Below, piece after piece: positions 1 through 11,072 of a stretch of 64,000 nt of DNA. The translations under genes and the position numbers were made by a program. This stretch comes from Monocercomonoides exilis (Eukaryota > Preaxostyla > Oxymonadida > Polymastigidae), in contig LSRY02000075.1 in the NCBI GenBank assembly GCA_001643675.2, positions 43,146-107,145 of the forward strand. Reading direction: 5' to 3'. Each line of letters begins with the position of its first letter. Within the stretch, counting starts at the first letter, position 1. A model generated the notes under the pieces. The model made no database searches and had not been told where the DNA came from. It saw only the letters and a list, made by a program, of their open reading frames with translations.

Positions 1-780
1 CGAGGAATCTCTGAAGCAAAAACAATTTTCAATCTGATAGGACGGAAGATAATCAAGAATAAAGATTCAGCTTGTTGGGAATGTTGAATGACTCAAAGAT
101 GAGGTGTGATCGACAAAAAAAGGAGGAAAAGGGAATAACAAGGGCTATCCTGTTGACAAACAGACAAGAAGGAATAAAAACCATGTTCATAGAGAGTGGA
201 ATGCGAAATAAATAAATAAATAAATATTTCAATGGTTGCTCGAAAAGATGGAATCAAAGAAAAGCTTGATCTGATTTATAATATTTTGAAGGAGAAAAAG
301 CAAGAAATATCACAAAATAGAAACACTTCTCGCAATGTTTTCGAAGATCAACTTGCATCAGATGTTTGTATTTATTTTTGTGCATTTATTATTTATTTAT
401 TCTTGATATACTATTTTCCATTTCCATTTATTCAAACAGAAGAAATCAGTTCATTTTTATTCTGATAATTTATACCCAACGCCAATATTTCCTCGAAGAT
501 ATCCAAATTGAATATAAAACTTTTAGGATTATATTCATCGTTTTTGGGGGGTGTTTGTGAAGACAAAGCGATTCAAGGATTGAAAAAAAGAGGAAAACAT
601 TTAAATATTGTTTTTTTAAGAGTGATTATGAGACTGGTTCTGAATATGACTTTTTTTCAAAGTTATTGATTCAGAAAATGGAAGTTGAATGAGAAGAGTT
701 GTTGTTGAAAAGGGAAAAATAATATTTTGCGAATGCTTCTGCTATAATGGTTTTCTACAACCCATTATTATCTTATTGAA
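1..780. other. AT-rich 5' flank of surface gene A, no supported gene
   Basis: This stretch is strongly AT-rich and holds only short open frames (for example 232-465) with no recognisable domain. A short AAAT tandem repeat lies at about 206-226. The last 60 bases before the ATG at 781 are T-rich and should contain the promoter and 5' UTR of gene A, but I cannot identify a specific promoter element. Confidence 0.5.
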
Positions 781-3700
781 ATGATTCCTTTTGTTTTGGT
801 TTTGTGCTTGAGTTTATCATTCTGTGGCAATGATGAAAATGAACTGCTGCGCAACGGAAAAGTCACCTTTTGCATTCCTGTTGCGAAGAAGAGTGTTGTT
901 TTTACCAAGGGAAGTATTGTTCATGTACTCGGTAAGATTTACAATTCAACTGTTAAATTGAAGGGAATATTGGTCGAAAAGCGCGATGGCTGCTTAGCAT
1001 TCGATATCTTCACAAGATCAATCCTTGTTGTTGAAAACTGCCATCTTTTGGAAAAGAGTGATTCTTATCATCATTATGTCAAAAATGAAGGAACATGCGA
1101 AATGATCAATACCTCCTTGTATTTTGAATACAAAGAAAAAAATGAGCTGATGAAAAGCGTTGTGCAGATGAATGATGAAGATTCATTGTTGCTTGTGAGA
1201 AAATGTGTTTGGAAGAATATTGCATTTTGTGGGAGTGGAAGCCTTTTGAGAGAAGGTTCAGGATGTTTTGAAGGAATTAAAAACTGTGAATTTGTGAATA
1301 TCACAAAGAAACATAGCGAAAGAGAGACGAAGCAAATTGAAAAAGAGTTGATGATGAAAATGAGCGTAATGGAAGATTGTCAAGTTGAAAGTTCAATGAA
1401 TGTGCTTGAAGGAGGGATTGTGAGCGGAACGGAAGGATCTATTTTCTTTTCCTGCAACAATTGCACATTCAAGCACAACGAAAGAACTGATCGGAAAGTT
1501 AAAAATACAGAAAGAAATTCAACTACTGAGACACAGAACTTCATGAACGCTGAATGGAATGGATGTTCTGCTCCATGTGGTGGAGCACTGTATGTGCATG
1601 ATAATTCGAATGCAACGCTGACTGTTGAGAATTCATCTTTTGTGAAATGCAAAGCAACTTCAACGAGAGGAGGAGGAATATTTGCTCTGAATATTGCCGA
1701 ATGCACAGTGAAACATTCCAAATTTGTTGAATGCAGTTGTATAATCACAGATAATTATGGGGGAGGTGGAGCAGAAATTGAAGGATTGACAGTTCAAGTT
1801 TTTTTTGAGAATTGCTTTTTCAAAGATGATATTTCAGGGGACGATGGAGGTGGATTGGGAATTTGGAGTTCAAAAACAACAAAATCAAAAGATTGTATTT
1901 TGGACTGTTCATATATTAATTGCACAGGGCTTAATAACACTGATTCTTATGGAGGTGGTATTATAAGTTGGGGCCCAGTTGATAAAATAGTTACTAAAAA
2001 TTGTTTATTCCAAAGCTGTGATGCTATTTATTGTGGAGGCGGTGTTGCAATGAGGGTTCAGACTTTTGGAGGAGAATTAATTTGGTTTTGCTTTTTTCAC
2101 AACAACGCTGCACAAAATGGTACTGACGTATTTGTGCATGATAACTCTTCGAATTCTCAACTCGTATGGTGCTGTTCAACACGAACAGAAGGAGTGAGAT
2201 ATTATGCTGGAGGCGATAAAAGTGAATGGCTTCCAAATGGAGGAAGAAGCAGATTCGTTTCTTCGAAGGAAAGTCAAGCCAATGCAAAAGACACATTCAG
2301 CTGCGGATTGAATGAATCCTGTGCATGTTTGACCATTAGCCATTGTCTATCCCAAATGATTGTGGGGTTTGTGGAAGAAATAAAAGTGCTAGCTGGAATG
2401 GTTGTTGAAGGAAAAGGAATTGATGTTGGAGAGAAAACGATCTCTGTAAATGGAGTTTCGCCATCTGGGTCTGCCATTGCAACAAAATTTGAGGCAAATG
2501 GGTTGAGTCTGTTTTGCGTTGGAACAGGAGGATTGACTGTGAACGATCTATCAGTGATTCACAACACCTCATATGAAAACAACAGGCAATGCAGGCTGTT
2601 TGAGGTTGAGGGAAGTGGGTTGATGGATGTGAAGAGAATGAACATTTCGATGGATGCAGCTCATTCAGAGGAGAGGTGTATTCAGAACTCACTCGTGAAA
2701 CTGGAAGTGGGGCAGTTGAAGATGAAAGATGTAATGTGGGAACAAACATTCAGCTCCACAAGTTTGATATCACTTTCTCAGGAGGCAGCTGTGACATTGT
2801 ATCTGGACAACTGCACATTCAACAATATTGTGAGAACAACAGCCGGTTCATCGTTGATGAGTGTGGGTGAAAGGTCATATTCAATAACTCTTGAGGGATG
2901 CACGCTTGATGGTTGTGGAAGTGAGGAATCTGAATTTGGAGGGGGAATGATGATTGAAATGGGAAGTTGGAGTTCATTGACGATAAGTGGAGGCATCGTG
3001 AAAAATTGTTTTGCTTCGATCACTCAAGGAAAAGGAGGTTGGATTGGGTTGAAAGTGGGAGATATAAATGCAGAGTTTCTTATTTCACCAGCATTTGAAG
3101 GGAACAGGGCCAAATGGGGAAGCAGTATTTTTGTTGACTCGATTGATTTGGAATCAACAGCAACAAGTGGGAAGATCACTTCATTGACAGCTTCAAATCC
3201 GTTGTTGGATGAAATTCGAGGATTCGATAAAGGCGATGATTCAATTCCGATTCCTTTGTGCGCTTATCTGATTTCAATTCCAGATGAGATTTATGTGAGC
3301 AATGTTGATGCATTTAATCACTTTCTTTGTGGATTTGCTGAATTTCCCTGCATGATTCTGAAGCACTCACTGAAAAGGCAAGAAGAAGAAAAGAAGATTG
3401 TTGTCGATGGGATGATTGAAATGCAAGATGAGCTGGTATTCGACTCATTCAAGCACACAATCAGAGGGAAAGATGGAAATAGTGGATGGAAGGTGAGCAA
3501 TGATCCGAATAGAAGTGACGGAAGCATGATAACAGTCAGTGCAAATGCAAATATCAGTTCACTAATTCTCTCTGTTCCTTCTGTTCTTCCAAATTACGAA
3601 GCATTCTTCAGTTCCGCCTCACAATCATTTTCACTTGAAGATTGCTCGCTGACTTTTCAAGACTCCAAATCAGCGTTGTCTTATGTGTTTTTGTCAGTAA

Positions 3701-6700
3701 CAGCAGGAGAGGTTTCTGTTTCATCGTTGAATGTCTTGTCTTTGGTTATTGGAGATCATCCATTGATTTCTCTTGATGGAAGCAATGCTGCTGGTTCATT
3801 CACTTCTTTGAGTGCCGATGATATGAGCTCGACAGGAAATAGTGTTTTGTTTGGGGTGGCGAATGGAGCATCTTTTTCGATTAAAGATTCAACACTTTCA
3901 GTGAAAGCATCTTCACAAACAGATTTGCCATCAGGTTCAATTCGAGTTATTTCCACAAATTCAGCCAAGATTTTGAAGCTCACAAACAACACGATGAATA
4001 GATTCAGAGGGATTGGGGAAAATGGAGGAGCTATAGAATGCACACTTGGGAGAGATTGCTCTCTGGAAGTAGTTGGAGGGCTGATATCTGGGTGTGAGAG
4101 CAAAGGAGGAAATGGAGGAGGGCTGTGGGTTGAGATGAAAGAAGAATCATCCTTCACTGTGGGAAACATGACAGATACTGACCAAGTGAATGCAATAACA
4201 TCAAATGATGTCAGCGATTTATTTCAACTTGTGGATTGCAAGGCAAAGCGAAACACATATGGAGAGCATGGATATGGAGGAGGGATTTATCTTCATTTGG
4301 ATGATGGAGCTCAGTCATTCATTTTGGAGAAAATGTCATTTACTGGATGTGATGCTCAAGAAGGGAAAGAAATCTTCATCAATGCAAATGATCTTTCGAG
4401 TGCGATTAGCAGAAGCTCGATTGAATTTGAAGTTGATTTGAATAACTTCACAAAATTGAATGGGTTTGAGAGATCAACATCAAGCGAGACATTTGCCATT
4501 CCACTGGTATTGTATCTGTGGAACAACTTTTCTGTGCAAGCATTTGTTGGAGGATCATTGAGTCATGATTTTTCGAAGTGTGGATTTGAAGAGTTTCCAT
4601 GCTCCACAATCACGAAGGCGGTGTCAATCTATTTTGAAGGGAAGAAAAAAGATATCTCAATTATTGAGCCATTTGCCTTTAAGGAGGAATTGAGCTTGAG
4701 TACAGATGAATGGGGGATCAGAGCAAAGGACAATGAGATGAAATGTGGTGTTGTTGATCAGGCAGAAGGAGCACAAAGTGGATTGATAGAAAGCTCAGTC
4801 AGTGTGTCTGTGACCGGCATTGTATTTTCTTTGATTCAATCGCTGACCTTTCATGAAAGTGTGTTTGAGTGCTATTCAGGGAAGCTTACACTAAATGAAT
4901 GTGGGATGGAAGGAGGCTCTGAGGCTATAACAACAGTGTTTGTGAAAGCTATTGGAGGGGTTGTGGAAGTGATTGAGTTTGGATCAAAGAATATGAAAAA
5001 AGGGGATACGTCGTTTTTCATTGTTGAGGGAAGCGCTGAAAGTGTGCCTTTACTAAATATGACGAAAAGCAATTTTGCTGAATTCACATTTGGCGATGGA
5101 TGTGTTGTTGAGAGCTGCAATGGAAACATTGAAGAGATGTCAGGATGCACATTTTCATCGATTACTCGTTCGAAGGGAAGTGGAGGGTGCATCAGCATCA
5201 CGAACAAGAATGATAACAATGGAAGAAATTTCAAAGTGGAAATAAATGACTGCACATTTGATGGATGTGCTGTTGAAGAAGAGGAAAATGAGATTGGAGG
5301 AGGTGCTCTCTTTTGTGAGGCATCTTCGAAAACGAGTCTGCTTATTAACGGGTGTAAGTTTTATGGTTGCACAGCACCATATGAAGGGGGAATTTCTGGA
5401 TATGGAGGAGGGATGATGCTGAACATGTTAAATGAGGAAGAAGAGGAAACGTTTGTGATATCCTCACCAACTTTTTCTTCTGACAAACCAAACAATGCAA
5501 AATATGGGCAGGATTTGTTTATTTCGTCTCCATCGCTCGTCAAGAGCATCAAGAACGAAACGCTTCCATTTGTGAAAGATAGACTGGAGAAACTGACAGA
5601 AGACTCGATGAGAGGGTTTGATGGAGAAAACAGGGAGCGTGCAATCCCACTGATCTATTTCTGGAAATCTGTTGGATCTAGTGTGTATATTGCAGAGGAA
5701 GGAAACAATGTTGTTGTGTGTGGGTTGTTGGAGTATCCATGTAGGTCTATTGATTATGGGATGAATCGGATAAACAGTTCAACAGTTGAGCAGATGACGA
5801 TTCATGGAGTTTGTGATGTGATGAGTGTGATAGAGATGAGTGGGATGAAGCTGGAAGGAACAGATGGAAAGTCAGACAAAATCCGATTTGTTCAATCAAT
5901 TAAAGAAAATGGGAATGCTGTTGTTGAATGCAAAGGAGTTGTTCAATTCAATGAATTGGGGATTCTGATTCCCAGTGCCTTTGATAATGGAGCAAACATC
6001 CTCATCCGGACAGGTTCAGATGCAGTCAAAACAAGTATTGTGAGTTGCACAGTTCATAAAATTGAAAATGTGAAAGATGAGGTGTCATTTGTTCTGATCA
6101 GTGCTTTAAAAGGAATTTTTTCTATTGAAAAGACAAACATTGTTGGATTCTCAACGATGCATGAGATAATGAGCACATCAGCTGATTGTGTGACAACCAT
6201 GAACAATGTGATATTTAAAGATATTTCATTGGGCGGGAAAAGTGCAATTATGATGAGTGAAAGTGTGATTTCTGGATGTGGAAATGATTATTCAGAAGAA
6301 ATGTGGAATATTCTATTTGAGCAATGCACTTTTGTGAATGTGAAGAACAATGAAGCAAGTTACCCTTCGTTGTTTTACTGTGATATTTCAAATAAAATGA
6401 GATTGAAAATGGATAATTCAACAATTGATGGGTGTGGGTCGACAAGTTCAAATGAAGGAGGAGGAATGTTCTTCCTCCTCAATGAGAGGGAGAGATTGGA
6501 AATGAATCACACAAATGTGACAGAATGCTTCTGTTCGAACACTGGAAGAGGAGGAGGATTGTTTTTTAAATCACAGAGTGTCTCACAGGAAGCATTGCCA
6601 TTTGTGCTGTCGAACATCACCTTCCGAGGGAATGTTGCTTCAAAGGGGAGAGACGTGTTTGTGAAGTGCACTGATCTTGACTCACAGATAAGTGAATCTC

Positions 6701-9603
6701 AATTTTTAATTGATTTCAGAGAGCCATTTGTGAAGGATCAAGCGATTTGGGGATGCACAGCAGACAATTATGGGGATGAAGAGGATCTTCTGAAGAGGGT
6801 GTTTGTGTTCAGGAGCGAATTCATATTTGTTTCATCGATTGTGGGGAACAACAGCGACAGTAAGAACTGTGGGGAAATGAAAGGCGCATGCTCATCGCTG
6901 AATGTTGGGATGAGCCACATCATTCCCTCAAGCTATTCACAGCTGTATATTTGGAATGAAACGACTTTAACTGGTTCGTGCTCTGCTCAAAAGGTGACCA
7001 TAAAATCGATGGAAGCGAACAGAAATGCAGAGATAAAAGTGATTGAGATCAACTTGGCTGGTGAAGGAGCTGTGACAACTTCTGAGTTTGTTCGATTTGA
7101 GAATATTTCATTTGGTTTTGGTGGAATACAGAATGTTGCCTGCTCGTGTTTATTACATCAGCTGAATGGATCTCTTATTCTCGAATCTGTTTCATTTCAA
7201 TCTGAGTCGAGAACAACAGAGAATTCACAGACCATTTTTGATTTTTCTCTGATTATTGTTGAAGAAGGGATATTTGAGGTCGATAAGTGCAATATTGGTC
7301 ATATTGGTTTCTCGAAGCCTGTGTTTCAGATATTGCATTCAGAAATGGCAACATTTGAGGATGTGGGAGTGGATGATGTGGATTGCAAAAGTTCGATGAT
7401 TGAATGTGATGAAAGCGAGAATTTGGGCATCATAAAGTTGAAAGCATCTAATATCACCCTGCAAGATAAAAGCCTGTTTGCATTTGAAAATATCCATTCG
7501 TCTCTGTTTGTTTCATCATTGGTACAGTCGTCGTTCACAAACATCAGCCGATCAACTTCTGGATCAAGCATTATTTGCACAACACATCCAATGAGTGGAT
7601 TTGAGATTCGTAACTGCTCTTTCCATGAATGTGTGTCAAAATCGCTTAAAGGGAGTCAAGTGGCAATAGCAATGAGTGAGAATATTTTGATGAAGTTGTG
7701 CAAGTTTGAAGGAAATGCAAATGCTGATGCAGAATTGAATGAAATAACTAATGAGATCTGTCGGTGGAATGGATCTGTTGTTGATTTTTCGAACTGCTTC
7801 GTGATGATGAAAGATACAATAGTTTGTAATTCCTCAAAAGGAGGAATGAGTGTAAGTGAAGGATCAACAATAGTTATTCAAGAAGGAAGATTTGAGAACA
7901 ACAGCCCATCCATTGAGAATTATCCATCGGTGCGGAGAAACATGTTGTGTTCTGATTCAGCTGAGGTGAATATTATGAGTCTGAAGGGAGGAGATGGAGT
8001 GTTGCCAGATTCATCGATGTGGATTCTGAATGATGGATGCACGCTGAAGGGGATTGTTGAGGAGCGAGCATCACCATTGTTCATCCCAGTGCTGGAGGAT
8101 GTTTCTGTGAATGAAAATGGAAGAAATGCCATGATAAAATTCAAGGGCTCTCTTTTTGTGCCATGTGACTTATCTTTCAGAGTTGTGCATAAAACAGGGG
8201 ATGTGGAGGTGATTGAGACATATCCTTTTGAGGAAGACAGTTTTGTATCAGAAACGGAAGTTGGTGGGATGATTCCATCAGAAAATATTTCAACGATTGC
8301 AGACGAAACGGAGGTGTCTGTGATGATATTGTATGGAAAGCAATTGGCTGCAACTTCTTCTCAGATACTGAAGAACAGAACAGAACCAAAGACAGGAATT
8401 GATAAAGTGGTTGAAGGAGGAAAGGAAGGAAAATTCTCATGGATATTGATTGTTTGCATTGTAGCTGTTGTAGTGCTATTAATTGTGTCGATAATATTCA
8501 TTGTTCGATGGAAGAAGGTGAAGAATGAAGCAGAAGACTTGAGAGAGATTGTGAATGATAACATCAGAAAAGATCCGAAGGCATTTGAGATGGTGACGAT
8601 GGAGATGTCACCAGAAGAGCAGTGGAGGAGAGCAGAGAGGGAGGCTGAGAAGAAGAATGATGAGAGGATAAAGAAAAGGGTGTATGAGAAAAGTTTGGGA
8701 CATTCCGAGTCATCAGAGCATCTTCTCTCTGAGAGTGGATCAACAGAATACATTTTGGGAAGAGACTCAGACAAGATCCCTCAATGGATGCTGGAGAAGG
8801 TTGATGAGGAAGAAGATGATATATCGAGAAAGCGAACACCATCACCATCCATTTCATCCACTTCTACCACAGACACGTCAGACACAGAATCCACATTTGT
8901 TCGATCGGAAAGTCTGTGCCCAACCACATCGTCGATGTCGAATCTGGTGGATGCAATGGCCTGCTCGTCTCCCCATGAGAAGCTGATTGTGGATCTGAGG
9001 GATTCGCTGTTCATGCTTCTTCATGGAAAGAATGAGAAGAAAGAGATGGCAATCGGAACTCTCCAGGAGAGGGAGGTGACGGCTGCTCAGATCCTGTTCT
9101 GGGTGGCCAATCTTGCACTCCACTCGTTTGATGAAATGAACAATCCACTTCAATCTCTTACCAATCTGAGTCCCCACATTGTGCTGTTCTCTGAGCACAT
9201 GGTAATTACAATTGCCCTCCACTCTGACTGCTCTTCTTCAGATTCTGATTCATCCTCCATCTCTTCATCAACTGTTGTCACATCAACAAGTGATGATGAT
9301 GATGATGATGACAGAAACTCTCTGCCCTCGTCTGCCTTTGAGGATGAGGAAGACAACAGGAAGGAGTGCATGAGGTGGAAGGCGCCAGAGCTGCTGAATG
9401 GAACAAGGAAGCATGCGACGAAGAAGACGGTTGTGTTTTCTGTTGGGATGATGGTGTGGGAGTGTGTGACGCTGCAGATTCCGTTTGGGGAGTATTCGGG
9501 AGAGGCAGCAGGGAGCATGATTGTGCGAGGAGAGAAGGTGGGGATGGGTGTTGCGAAGGGGTCGCGTGTGAGGGGGGGTTGTGGGTGGGTGCCTGCGTTA
9601 TGA
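781..9603 (+). CDS. Gene A: giant surface protein with beta-helix modules, one TM helix and a truncated pseudokinase tail
   Basis: The 2940-residue frame starts with a signal peptide (MIPFVLVLCLSLSFCG). The ectodomain is rich in short beta-helix-like repeats (NCTF, GGG and C-rich turns) typical of pectin-lyase-fold proteins. Five longer modules open with CG-x-PC type motifs at C508, C850, C1267, C1647 and C2030, spaced 342-417 residues. One TM helix lies at about 2554-2577, followed by basic and acidic/Ser-rich cytoplasmic sequence. From about 2735 the protein resembles a kinase C-lobe: NLSPHIVLF (N2795 where HRD has Asp), ALH at 2812-2814 in place of DFG, APE at 2868-2870 and FSVG at 2886-2889. 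No glycine loop or catalytic Lys is present, so it should be catalytically dead. The frame ends early: a run of seven G at about 9572-9578 (six in gene B) shifts it, and the conserved C-terminal 80-90 residues continue in another frame. Surface role is inferred. Confidence 0.8.
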   Translation: MIPFVLVLCLSLSFCGNDENELLRNGKVTFCIPVAKKSVVFTKGSIVHVLGKIYNSTVKLKGILVEKRDGCLAFDIFTRSILVVENCHLLEKSDSYHHYVKNEGTCEMINTSLYFEYKEKNELMKSVVQMNDEDSLLLVRKCVWKNIAFCGSGSLLREGSGCFEGIKNCEFVNITKKHSERETKQIEKELMMKMSVMEDCQVESSMNVLEGGIVSGTEGSIFFSCNNCTFKHNERTDRKVKNTERNSTTETQNFMNAEWNGCSAPCGGALYVHDNSNATLTVENSSFVKCKATSTRGGGIFALNIAECTVKHSKFVECSCIITDNYGGGGAEIEGLTVQVFFENCFFKDDISGDDGGGLGIWSSKTTKSKDCILDCSYINCTGLNNTDSYGGGIISWGPVDKIVTKNCLFQSCDAIYCGGGVAMRVQTFGGELIWFCFFHNNAAQNGTDVFVHDNSSNSQLVWCCSTRTEGVRYYAGGDKSEWLPNGGRSRFVSSKESQANAKDTFSCGLNESCACLTISHCLSQMIVGFVEEIKVLAGMVVEGKGIDVGEKTISVNGVSPSGSAIATKFEANGLSLFCVGTGGLTVNDLSVIHNTSYENNRQCRLFEVEGSGLMDVKRMNISMDAAHSEERCIQNSLVKLEVGQLKMKDVMWEQTFSSTSLISLSQEAAVTLYLDNCTFNNIVRTTAGSSLMSVGERSYSITLEGCTLDGCGSEESEFGGGMMIEMGSWSSLTISGGIVKNCFASITQGKGGWIGLKVGDINAEFLISPAFEGNRAKWGSSIFVDSIDLESTATSGKITSLTASNPLLDEIRGFDKGDDSIPIPLCAYLISIPDEIYVSNVDAFNHFLCGFAEFPCMILKHSLKRQEEEKKIVVDGMIEMQDELVFDSFKHTIRGKDGNSGWKVSNDPNRSDGSMITVSANANISSLILSVPSVLPNYEAFFSSASQSFSLEDCSLTFQDSKSALSYVFLSVTAGEVSVSSLNVLSLVIGDHPLISLDGSNAAGSFTSLSADDMSSTGNSVLFGVANGASFSIKDSTLSVKASSQTDLPSGSIRVISTNSAKILKLTNNTMNRFRGIGENGGAIECTLGRDCSLEVVGGLISGCESKGGNGGGLWVEMKEESSFTVGNMTDTDQVNAITSNDVSDLFQLVDCKAKRNTYGEHGYGGGIYLHLDDGAQSFILEKMSFTGCDAQEGKEIFINANDLSSAISRSSIEFEVDLNNFTKLNGFERSTSSETFAIPLVLYLWNNFSVQAFVGGSLSHDFSKCGFEEFPCSTITKAVSIYFEGKKKDISIIEPFAFKEELSLSTDEWGIRAKDNEMKCGVVDQAEGAQSGLIESSVSVSVTGIVFSLIQSLTFHESVFECYSGKLTLNECGMEGGSEAITTVFVKAIGGVVEVIEFGSKNMKKGDTSFFIVEGSAESVPLLNMTKSNFAEFTFGDGCVVESCNGNIEEMSGCTFSSITRSKGSGGCISITNKNDNNGRNFKVEINDCTFDGCAVEEEENEIGGGALFCEASSKTSLLINGCKFYGCTAPYEGGISGYGGGMMLNMLNEEEEETFVISSPTFSSDKPNNAKYGQDLFISSPSLVKSIKNETLPFVKDRLEKLTEDSMRGFDGENRERAIPLIYFWKSVGSSVYIAEEGNNVVVCGLLEYPCRSIDYGMNRINSSTVEQMTIHGVCDVMSVIEMSGMKLEGTDGKSDKIRFVQSIKENGNAVVECKGVVQFNELGILIPSAFDNGANILIRTGSDAVKTSIVSCTVHKIENVKDEVSFVLISALKGIFSIEKTNIVGFSTMHEIMSTSADCVTTMNNVIFKDISLGGKSAIMMSESVISGCGNDYSEEMWNILFEQCTFVNVKNNEASYPSLFYCDISNKMRLKMDNSTIDGCGSTSSNEGGGMFFLLNERERLEMNHTNVTECFCSNTGRGGGLFFKSQSVSQEALPFVLSNITFRGNVASKGRDVFVKCTDLDSQISESQFLIDFREPFVKDQAIWGCTADNYGDEEDLLKRVFVFRSEFIFVSSIVGNNSDSKNCGEMKGACSSLNVGMSHIIPSSYSQLYIWNETTLTGSCSAQKVTIKSMEANRNAEIKVIEINLAGEGAVTTSEFVRFENISFGFGGIQNVACSCLLHQLNGSLILESVSFQSESRTTENSQTIFDFSLIIVEEGIFEVDKCNIGHIGFSKPVFQILHSEMATFEDVGVDDVDCKSSMIECDESENLGIIKLKASNITLQDKSLFAFENIHSSLFVSSLVQSSFTNISRSTSGSSIICTTHPMSGFEIRNCSFHECVSKSLKGSQVAIAMSENILMKLCKFEGNANADAELNEITNEICRWNGSVVDFSNCFVMMKDTIVCNSSKGGMSVSEGSTIVIQEGRFENNSPSIENYPSVRRNMLCSDSAEVNIMSLKGGDGVLPDSSMWILNDGCTLKGIVEERASPLFIPVLEDVSVNENGRNAMIKFKGSLFVPCDLSFRVVHKTGDVEVIETYPFEEDSFVSETEVGGMIPSENISTIADETEVSVMILYGKQLAATSSQILKNRTEPKTGIDKVVEGGKEGKFSWILIVCIVAVVVLLIVSIIFIVRWKKVKNEAEDLREIVNDNIRKDPKAFEMVTMEMSPEEQWRRAEREAEKKNDERIKKRVYEKSLGHSESSEHLLSESGSTEYILGRDSDKIPQWMLEKVDEEEDDISRKRTPSPSISSTSTTDTSDTESTFVRSESLCPTTSSMSNLVDAMACSSPHEKLIVDLRDSLFMLLHGKNEKKEMAIGTLQEREVTAAQILFWVANLALHSFDEMNNPLQSLTNLSPHIVLFSEHMVITIALHSDCSSSDSDSSSISSSTVVTSTSDDDDDDDRNSLPSSAFEDEEDNRKECMRWKAPELLNGTRKHATKKTVVFSVGMMVWECVTLQIPFGEYSGEAAGSMIVRGEKVGMGVAKGSRVRGGCGWVPAL

Positions 9604-9865
9604 GGCAGAGGATCGGATGACGCTGGGAGATGTGAAGCGGGAGCTGATCAAACTGTTCCCTCCGGGTGCAGCAGTGCTCACGATGACAGATGCGATCGGG
9701 TACGAAGAGGAGTCGGAGGAGGCCTGCAGCACCAGCTTGGCCATCATGGCCAGTGGAGCCAGCATGAACAGCACGACATGCATGACCAGCATGACAGACA
9801 TTGGCAACAGATCCAGAGACATGAAGAAGCCAGAGGAAGTGAAGGATGAGGCGAATGGCAAATGA
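9581..9865 (+). pseudogene. Displaced C-terminal end of gene A
   Basis: This frame carries the end of the pseudokinase domain (GGCLRYEAEDRMTL, matching kinase subdomain XI with its conserved Arg) and the Met/Ser-rich terminus ending DEANGK. The same residues are in frame with the body of gene B and with the last segment of gene C. In gene A they are separated from the upstream frame by one extra G in a homopolymer at about 9572-9578. Either the copy is truncated in vivo or the base is a sequencing error. An AATAAA-like poly(A) signal follows at 9906. Confidence 0.75.
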
Positions 9866-11072
9866 TGAGGAGATCAGAACAGAACAGAGGAGAGCAGGAT
9901 AATGAAATAAAAAAATCAGACAAGAGGAGTTGAGCATTCATTGGAAAACTTTGAATGTGTTCAACATTTTTGAACAGCACAGAAATAGAGTTGGTTTTGA
10001 ACAGAAAAAAGAAAAAGATAATGAAAAATGAAAAAGAAAAAGAAACCCTGGTGCAGATAACACAATGGCCATTGGAGGACGAGTGAAGCCAGAAGGCTTC
10101 TCTGAACCCGTGGGAGCAATGATTGGTTGTTGCCCATTGTGTTGTGGATGCTTGTCCAGGTGCATGGTGCATGGTGCATGCTGGGAAAAGCGGCAATGCC
10201 CACATGGCCGAACTCTGATCAGCACAGCATCGCTTCAGACAAAACATTTCATATTCCATTTTCAGTTGTTGTTGGAATAATTTTATTTATTTTATGTGTG
10301 TATTTTTGTATGGTTGTATCCATCTTCACAATATGAAGCATTTGCAGGATGGGGCAAGAACTGCCCAGTTGCTGCTGTTTCATTTCCTCTCTTTATTTTT
10401 TTTTTTTTTTTTTTTCATTTCAAAGAAAAACAAGAAGAAAACTCGATATTCAGCATCTGTAAAAGCAGTCGAAGTCATTCATGATTTTGTGGTGCTTTGT
10501 GGCTGGAGTGCCCATTGACCACGAAAGAAGCACGGGGAGGGCAAAAGACTTGGACGTATTTGCTGGAGAGCTGTTGTTCTGCTGTTCGGGTGCTGTCAGC
10601 CAAGTCTGTTTCTGAGTAGCCGGGCAAGGCTCAACACATCCCCACAAAAGTTGGGAAAGATATTTTCTGCATCTTGTCTCCTCCTGATGAATGGCAAGCA
10701 TCAGTCATCCAACTGCTTCAAATGCAGTTCCAATCAAGAATGCAATCGAATTAACATGAGAAAGAAAGAAATGCTCTTTTATTGGCATTTCTTCTTCTTT
10801 TTTTTTTTCCAGCTGAGAGAGGACATTCTTTTTCCAGTGCAGGAAAACATCTTGTTGTTTGTGCCATTGCACACACACACACACATACACATTATTGTGA
10901 GTTGTTGAATCTGTGGTTGAGTGTGTTTGCCTCCATGAGCTTCCCGTCAAAGGCCACTGAGCATGAGAATAGCAGATGAAGGTGAATGATTGCTGTTGTT
11001 TGTTGATTTTGTGGGAGTTGCATCTCTAACACAATGGAACAAATACTCATGGCCAAGCAAAATTAGCACATA

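Noticed and set aside
232-560. Short frames upstream of gene A
   Set aside because: Low-complexity, Phe/Ile/Tyr-rich chance frames in AT-rich DNA without start context or domain.
9744-10259. 171-aa minus-strand frame overlapping the end of gene A and its flank (mirror at 20169-20684)
   Set aside because: Composition is that of reverse-complemented coding plus UTR sequence; it crosses the gene end without any domain.
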